A stretch of DNA of 64,000 nt, from contig JAJVDF010000248.1 of assembly GCA_022410635.1 (NCBI GenBank), forward strand, positions 189,685 to 253,684, given 5' to 3'. The first letter of the stretch is position 1. Every line of letters begins with the position of its first letter. Source of the stretch: Tretioscincus oriximinensis. Taxonomy: Eukaryota > Chordata > Lepidosauria > Squamata > Gymnophthalmidae. The position numbers and the translations under genes are program-made. The notes under the pieces are model-generated. The model worked only from the letters and a program-made list of their open reading frames with translations. It did no database searches and was not told where the DNA came from. Shown here one piece after another: positions 57,715 to 64,000 of this stretch.

Positions 57715-58060
57715 TTTAGTTATTTATTTTATTTATTTATACTTATACCCAGCCCCATACTCGAAGGTCTCAGGGCACTAATAATAAAAACAGTACAAAA
57801 TTAACATTTTAAAACAGTAACAAAGAATATCTGAAGAAGGAGGGGGGGGGAAGGAAAAACAGCATTTCTTCAACCAAAGTCCAGGCTGAAGAGGTGCGTC
57901 CTCAGAAACTTTCTAAAATAATATAATGATGATGACAGATGCACCTTGAAGGGGAGACTATTCCGTAGACTTGGGCAACTACAGAGAAGGCCCTGCCCTG
58001 GGTTCCCACTCCATTGGCTGTTGAAAGGGNTGGTACAGCCAGGAGGGCACCAGCTAAAGT
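57715..58060 (-). mobile_element. L2-like LINE, end of ORF and 3' UTR
   Basis: The longest minus-strand copy of the family outside the RT. It has the 'acttatacccagccccatactcgaaggtctcagggca' tail, then 'tcttcaaccaaagtccaggctgaagagg', then 'ttgggcaactacagagaaggccctgccc'. These are the standard final blocks of the family in reverse. The copy at 61130-61770 shows the same blocks on the plus strand. Confidence 0.7.
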
Positions 58061-58339
58061 AAGAAGCACCAGCTGAAGTAAGAAGTCAGTATTTTCCCAG
58101 GATTGTTTCCTGGCAGGTATGGTAAGTGATGGTTGAGAGATCTACAGAATATACTGCAATTTTCTCTTGGCATTAGAAGACATCCTAGGTGATGACTGCC
58201 AAATGGGTTCAAAAGTATTTGTTACATTTAGTAAGACAAGATCTGGTAACAAGTGCAGTTACACTGCTTGCACATTATGGAACTGTTATCTTCACTTCCC
58301 AACCTATCAGGACTAAAGCCATCCTCTACCCATGCAAAC

Positions 58340-58460
58340 ACTGTTCTTGTTTTGTAGTTATTCTATTTTTATAATTTTTATAATTATTTTGTTGTGAGCC
58401 ACCTAGAGACNCTTGCTATAAGGCAGGGTATAAATATAATAAACAAGTAAATTAATAAAG
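58340..58460 (+). mobile_element. L2-like LINE 3' tail
   Basis: Reads 'gttgtgagccacctagagac…aaggcagggtataaatataataaa', the plus-strand form of the 3' terminus. Confidence 0.6.
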
Positions 58461-58720
58461 TTAATTCAATGGGTGATCTTAATATCATGGCAGAAGTCAT
58501 AGGGAAACCTTGAGAAAGGGAAATTTCTCCTCCTCCTCCTCCTCCACAAAGATCACAGCTAGGGAATCTCAAGTGGTTTGGGGGACAGGGAGAGATCTCC
58601 ACTAATCTATGAGATTGGTAGCAGGGAATTCCTGGGTTTGATCTTGATGTGTTGTGGAGTGGATGTGTCCTACAAACTAAGTTGGCTACAAAAGAGATTA
58701 GTAAATCCTTTTTTACTTCA

Positions 58721-58756
58721 AATGACTTGACACCAGAAGCCTGACTTCAAAGTCTG
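58721..58756 (+). repeat. 36-bp direct repeat, left copy
   Basis: A 26-base identical core (starts CACCAGAAGCCTGACTTCAA) preceded by AATGACT, repeated in the same orientation at 60162-60197 with three mismatches between the blocks. Confidence 0.8.
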
Positions 58757-58926
58757 CAGAAAAGAGAAGTGAATCCAGTGGCCATTGCCAGAAGCAGAAA
58801 ATGGGACAAAGACTTCTGAGTTAATCCCAATATAGCCATAGAATGTTAACACTGATGTCAATCTCTTCAACCTGAGCCTACTAAGGGCCCACATCAAAAT
58901 CATGAAACAACTTATTTGTTCAAGAG

Positions 58927-59345
58927 ATGTTCTTTGCTGACGATGCTGCTCTTATTTTCCAATCTAAGACAGCACAACAGCAGGAATCCAATCTCTTTGT
59001 ACTAGAAGTTAGTTTGAAGAAGACAGAGATCCTACATCTGCTTGCACTTCAGGAAGATTGCTTTCCTCCACACATCACCGAATCAGAGCTAAGGACAATC
59101 CCAGAGTCCAACTATCTTGGATGCATCATCTCCTCAGATGGCAAGGTTGATGAAAAGTTTGATAATGGAAAAGCAAAGCACTGAGCATTATACAAGAGTC
59201 TGGAAAAGCAAACATTTGAAGAAATGCACAAAAATACTGTGTACAGTGCTGTGGTTATATCCACTCTCCAGAATGGATCTGAGACATGCCTTCATTACCT
59301 TCAAGCATTTCCACCAGCAATGCCTCACTTGCATGTCATAAACTT
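58927..59345 (+). pseudogene. RTE-like LINE reverse transcriptase fragment
   Basis: The frame reads MFFADDAALIFQSK with an intact FADD catalytic box, then SLKKTEILHL, then YLGCIISSDGKVDEKFDNGK. After a frame change come VYSAVVISTLQNGSETCL and a region that resembles the following conserved block. This order matches the RTE-type 'endonuclease-reverse transcriptase' elements of reptiles. Upstream RT and endonuclease are missing, and stops and frameshifts are present. Confidence 0.65.
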
Positions 59346-61125
59346 CTTTGTTTTCTCTTTCCTTCACTTACTGAGCATTAGGGATCAGAAGTGAACCCAT
59401 CAGAGTGAGGACTGGCATTATATATACCCTGCCTAGATGCAACCCCCAGTTAACAACAGTATATATGAATTCAGGGCTAGCCTCAAACATAATAAGAGCA
59501 TTAGTAGGACAGTTGCTCAAAGTAAATACCTTCAGCCTTTGAAATATCATCTGTTTCTTTCTATATGACAATTTGACTTCACTAATGTTTCTTTTGTTCA
59601 GGTTGCTCTGTCCTCATCCAAGTGCAACTGAGTAAATATACAACTTTCCTTTTTTATTGAAAAGATATCCTAAAGCAGAGAAGGACAGAGGTAGGCTATC
59701 TGCAATAGTGGTGTAGTTTTCTCTTCGTTTTTCAGATTTATTAAAAAGTCTTCCTTTTGTTCACAGCTAAAGCGATATCTGTAGTTTAATTGAGATAAAT
59801 ATATTTTGTGGAGGTAATAGAGCTCAAGATCATTTTTTAGTACCCCCACAACTACTTAGCCCATACTATTAGTTGCACTGTGACTCATCACTGCGTTCTG
59901 ACATTGTGCTACATGGGATGACTAAATGTCAACTTGACACATAGTACAAAACTCTGTTTGGGGGGCTAAGCAAGTGGGTGGAATAAATCAAAGTAATGAA
60001 TCTCTATAAGACTTCATTTCCCTGATTCATTTGGGAACATACATCATTGTAAACTGAATGTCTTATAATCCCCTTGGCTCAGTAAAGGAGTGTTCTTTTT
60101 CAAGTACGGGGGGAGGGGGTCAAATAGGATTGTCATTTCACATATTCACTGAGAGAATTATAATGACTCTCCACCAGAAGCCTGACTTCAAAGTCTGTTT
60201 CCTCAAAGACCTTAAAGCTTCTGCCTTGCTTAACACTCACTTTACATTTGCACCTTGATGGCTATGAGCCTAAGATACAGAGCCATACTGAGGTGCTCTG
60301 TGGAATGGGAAATCATTGTGGAGACATCTTCAAAGTATTATAGACACATGTTTAAAACAGGATGATTATGCAGAAGTTCCTAGCATGGTGATTGTGCTGC
60401 AGACCACAGGGGGAAAAACTGAATATCAAGGATGGTCTCACAACAAGACACTTATTTCAGATCACCTTTTACTTGCATGAATATGCAAATAATTGTATTT
60501 TATTTGTTTGCTGAAAACATTGAAAAATTATATATCCTATCTTTTACCATATTATCCCCAGGCAAATTATACTTATAAAACTATTAAACTAAATAAAGCA
60601 CAATCTATTAACCCACTGCCCAAGCCCATATCTGCTTCATATAAAGACATTATGTTGAATCTTTAGTTGCTGATAGTGTAGATTAGCTGGTGTTACTATA
60701 CAAGTAGAATGAATGAATTATGTCCTACCATTAAAGTAAGGAATTGTTGCATCATATTGAGAATGAATCCACTTATGTAATAATTATTTCCTGCTATGTC
60801 CACACCAAAGGCTCTTTTCAGACTAGAATGCTTCTGGAGTCCCCCAACATTCCTGGTTTCATTGGACCTACCAACATTTAAGGTAGACAAAGAGTATGAA
60901 AAGTAACTCCATGAATGAATAACACTTCCATTTGTGTCCTCAAGTGAAGATGGCAGAGGCAAATTACTAATTATGATTTCCACATGGCTCTCTTTAGTAT
61001 CACACTGAAAATGTCTCTGTGCCTATTTTTGGTCCTGTGCAAATTGTTCTATATGGAAACTTGGGAGCTACCAAACTTTTATTCTATGGTTTTGAAGTTT
61101 GAAGACTAGAAGACATTAGCCATAT
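59346..61125. other. Unassigned non-coding DNA with one repeat unit
   Basis: Apart from the 36-bp repeat at 60162-60197, nothing is recognised. The 95-codon minus frame at 60696-60983 has no motif. Confidence 0.4.
60162..60197 (+). repeat. 36-bp direct repeat, right copy
   Basis: Same unit as 58721-58756, 1.44 kb downstream. Confidence 0.8.
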
Positions 61126-61129
61126 AAAT

Positions 61130-61770
61130 CTACTGGTACTTTCAGATTGGACTATTGTAATGCACTGTATCGATAAATGGTTTGGAAGTTACAGCTGGTA
61201 CAGAATACCGCAGATAGATTGCTGACTGAAACAACTGGCTGGACACATATCATACTGGTGTTGCAAAAGCTGGACTGGTTGCCAATTTGGTGTTACCCTT
61301 AACTTGAAACTCCCTAAATGAGTTTGGCCCCACATACTTAAAGCAGGGGTGGGGATTGATCCAGCCCATGATCATCCTGCCCCCCCCTCCCTGACCTAAA
61401 GGAACATCTTCTCTCATATTTAGTTATTGATTATTTGTACTTATACCCCACATTATTCCTGAAAGACCCATGCTTAAGGACAGCAGAGGAGGTTGTCCTG
61501 GTTGTATAATCCCTCTCAACAGCAAAGGGAGCAGAGACCTGGGGCAGGGCCTTCTCTATCATGGGCCTTAGATTATGACTAAATTGTATCAGACATCATA
61601 GAAAATATTTGAAGATATACCTCTTTAACAGCCTTTGGTTGAAGAAACACTTTCCCCCCACTTTCAGACACTGTTTGAAAATGTTAATTTTGTACTCCTG
61701 CTTTTATTGTTAGTTGCCCTGAGTTTCTTTGATAAAGGATGGAAAATTGGAATGAATGAATGGACGAATA
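61130..61770 (+). pseudogene. L2-like LINE, RT C-terminus to 3' end
   Basis: An initial frame gives LDYCNALYR, KLQLVQNTADRLLTETTGW and LDWLPIW, the end of the RT region in L2-like elements. It is followed by 'aaggaacatcttctc', 'gcagaggaggttgtcc', 'tttggttgaagaaacactttcc' and the tail 'gttagttgccctgag…'. In-frame stops show that it is dead. It ends in GAATGAATGAATGG repeats. Confidence 0.7.
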
Positions 61771-61774
61771 CTAT

Positions 61775-62310
61775 CCCTGTGGTGGTACCCTGAAGTTCTG
61801 CTATAGAGATGACCTTTTCAGCAACTAGCTGAATGAACCTCTGTAGACACCAGGCTTCCACTCAACACTGAGGAACTTTTTTAGGTTATGCACCTACAGA
61901 TTAGCTGCTGGTAAACCTTCATGGGTTGCAAGCTGCATTTCATATCCTGTACATCTCTTTGATCAATGTGTCAGCAGTCTGCTGGACTAACTCTACAATA
62001 CATATGTTCTTTATAGCATTTTACAGATTATGTATGTCTTTACTTTGTAAACTTGTCATGTCATTTGAGAAGGCAATAAAAATTAATTCTGGTGAGAAAA
62101 AATAGAGCATTTTCCAGATTCTTATATCTTTCGTCAACAAAATACCATTTTCTCAAGTCTTGTTCTGTTGTGTTAAAAATTAATGTTGGCCTTTAGAATA
62201 CTTTTGCCTACTAATTTCTGTAAGAGCAAATAGCTAATCAGAATAGGACTACGTGCACACAATGTTTTTCTACCTCATTCGTAGTGCAATCAGGATGTCT
62301 CGGGCACACG
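61775..62310. other. Unassigned non-coding DNA
   Basis: No feature that I can support. Confidence 0.4.
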
Positions 62311-62315
62311 TGTTA

Positions 62316-62490
62316 TGTGTTTTTCAGTAGTCGACCTGCTATAAAAGCTTTTTTCCCCGGAATAAACTATTGCTCAGATATTCAGGAATCATTCCAGAGA
62401 GCCCCATACTCTCGCGACTATGTGCGTGTGCCCAGATTAGATGCAAGAGGTTAAAACAATCAAGAACGCAGCAGTTGTTTCTACTGGCTG
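62316..62490 (+). repeat. Unnamed interspersed repeat, partner of 18926-19080
   Basis: Starts GTGTTTTTCAGTAGTC, holds the 26-base block identical to the first copy, and ends AGCAGTTGTTTCTACTGG. It has an insertion of about 20 bases relative to that copy. Confidence 0.65.
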
Positions 62491-62494
62491 ATAT

Positions 62495-63520
62495 ACTTTT
62501 CATCAATTTTCATTCCTAAAATATTGGACTAATCTATGAAAAAACATTTTTCCCTTGTTTGTTGGAACAGCACCTCAAAGTATATTAGGAAGCCTGTGTA
62601 AAAATGGACCGAATCAGCTCAGTGTTTTATTTAAATATTGTTGTTGTTATTTTAAATATGTAAACATATTGTATTTGTTTAAACTGGAGTTCAAAAAAGT
62701 AATTAGATAATAAAAGCTAGGAGATCACTTGTATTTCAGTACTTGAAGTATCTGAAGTGTAAAAACTTGTGATTTTTAAAATTAGATCCTGACTCCCTGC
62801 AAGCCACCACATGGATCAATGACGCTTTATTCCGAGTGGATTACTGAAGGTCCATCACCACATAAGGCAGATTCCTAATCATGTAAGTACCATTGCAGTA
62901 TGAAAACCTCATGGGAAGGCAGGCATAAGCAATGTGTTTTAGGGTTCTATTACAAGATATTTACAACACATTAAATACTTGTAACAGATCCCCAAAATAT
63001 ATTACTAAGGCCTTCAGAAACAGGGCCTTAGTTCTAATGCAACTATCATATAAGAAAGAGAAAACGATAATTGAAGATTGGTGTTTTAGCAATTGCTGAC
63101 TGCAGGAAAGTTTGAATTTCCAAATAATGTTTTTTGAGCTCAGAAAACAGCTGTGGAACCTATGTTCACTAAAAAAGAACGATAAGTCTGTATGTGAGAG
63201 GAATAGCACAATTACTTTCAAACCTATTGTCTTACACAGTCATTGTAGTGCTCTATAGAGCATTTACAGAAGCTAGTACTTTGAGGACACGGAAATATTT
63301 GTATCTTGTACTGAGTGTCTTCTTTCAGGGTTTTCAATGGGACAGGATTGCAAACAAATAAATAAATGACACACACAGATTTAGAGAGCATTTGTTACCA
63401 GGCTTGGAATCAAAAGGATGAGATAGGGGTTTGAATGCTTTAAAAAAAATCTAAAAGGGGGTCATTTTAAAAAAGTAATAGGGTTTTTTAAAATCTGGAT
63501 GATCATACCTAAATAATACG
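62495..63520. other. Unassigned AT-rich DNA
   Basis: No feature that I can support. Confidence 0.4.
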
Positions 63521-63524
63521 GTAT

Positions 63525-64000
63525 AAGAGGACAGACTTTGTCCTGGATTGGAAACTGGCTAAAAGATAGATAACAAAGGGTAGTATTAAATGGATAGACC
63601 TCTAAGTGGAAAGAGGTAAGAAGTGGAGTACCCAGGGGTCCGTACTGGGGTCTTTGCTTTACAATATATTCATAAACGATCTGGATGCCAAGGTAAATAG
63701 TGAAGTAGTCAGGTTCGTTGATGACATTAAGCTGTTCAGTGTAGTGAAAACTGAAAATGATTGTAAGGCGCTCCAGAGTGATCTATAGAAATTGGGTGAG
63801 TGGGCATCAAATTGGTAAATGCACTTCAATTTAAGTAAGTGCAAAGTCATACGCATTGGGACAAAGAACCCCAATTACTCCTACCANCTGATGGGAACCA
63901 AGCTTTCTGTGACCGAGAAAGAAAAGAATCTTGGGGTGGACAATTCAATGAAGATGTCAACCCAGTGTGCAGCAGTAGCAAAAAAGGCGAATTCCATGTT
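63525..64000 (+). pseudogene. CR1-like LINE reverse transcriptase, continues past window
   Basis: The frame gives GSVLGSLLYNIFINDLDAKV, then the catalytic box FVDDIKLFSV (alanine of FADD changed to valine, both aspartates kept), then LGEWASNW, HFNLSKCKVIRIGTKNPNYS and QCAAVAKKANSM. This is the RT core of the family whose tails are at 9697, 42445 and 45600. An in-frame stop after ALQSDL and further changes make it non-functional. The enzyme normally primes cDNA synthesis on a nicked target. Confidence 0.8.

Overview
This window reads as non-coding nuclear DNA from a vertebrate, most likely a squamate reptile (lizard-like). The reasons are: AT-rich sequence with no long conserved ORF and no bacterial gene layout; many old non-LTR retrotransposon pieces (L1, L2-like, a CR1-like family and an RTE-like family); tRNA-derived SINEs; foldback DNA transposons; long microsatellites; and a U6 snRNA pseudogene. 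Squamates carry L1, L2, CR1 and RTE together, whereas mammals and birds are dominated by fewer families. The species call is inference. Many isolated single 'n' bases are scattered through the window and look like masked ambiguous positions rather than gaps.

Layout. 1-9.7 kb: mostly unassigned, with two foldback structures around 6.3-6.6 kb. 9.7-17.5 kb: a CR1-like 3' end, an L1-like 3' end, a long AT-rich unassigned stretch, a probable solo LTR (14.66-15.38 kb) and an L2-like fragment. 18.1-23.5 kb: a cluster of foldback elements, including one hAT-type element with a perfect 8-bp target duplication, a SINE followed by a 237-bp (TTC)n tract, a decayed L2-like RT and a U6 pseudogene. 26.7-32.3 kb: two ~0.9-kb GC-rich copies of an element family that I do not recognise, with a third, shorter copy at 48.1 kb. 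37.4-40.2 kb: a second solo LTR, a 21-bp inverted and tandem cluster, a ~730-bp foldback element and an (ATT)n tract. 41.5-46.9 kb: CR1-like pieces, another foldback element and an LTR-like promoter region. 47.9-50.5 kb: an L1 copy with a classical 5' inversion and a 12-bp target duplication, interrupted by the short GC-rich copy. 51-55.5 kb: more foldback elements and a second SINE, a possible coding exon or pseudogene on the minus strand (53.0-53.4 kb), a (TATC)n tract and an L1 3' end running into an (AAC)n tract. 57.7-64 kb: L2-like, RTE-like and CR1-like fragments; the last runs off the window end.

I found no protein-coding gene that I can name. The retrotransposon reading frames I examined are broken or partial. 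The best candidate for host coding sequence is the minus-strand frame at 53007-53417, which has a gene-like composition but an early in-frame stop. The rest is best described as intergenic or intronic DNA shaped by repeats. The strongest structural results are the twin-primed L1, the hAT foldback with its exact 8-bp duplication, the GC-rich family with a TATA box and hairpins retained across copies, and the 21-bp cluster beside the solo LTR.
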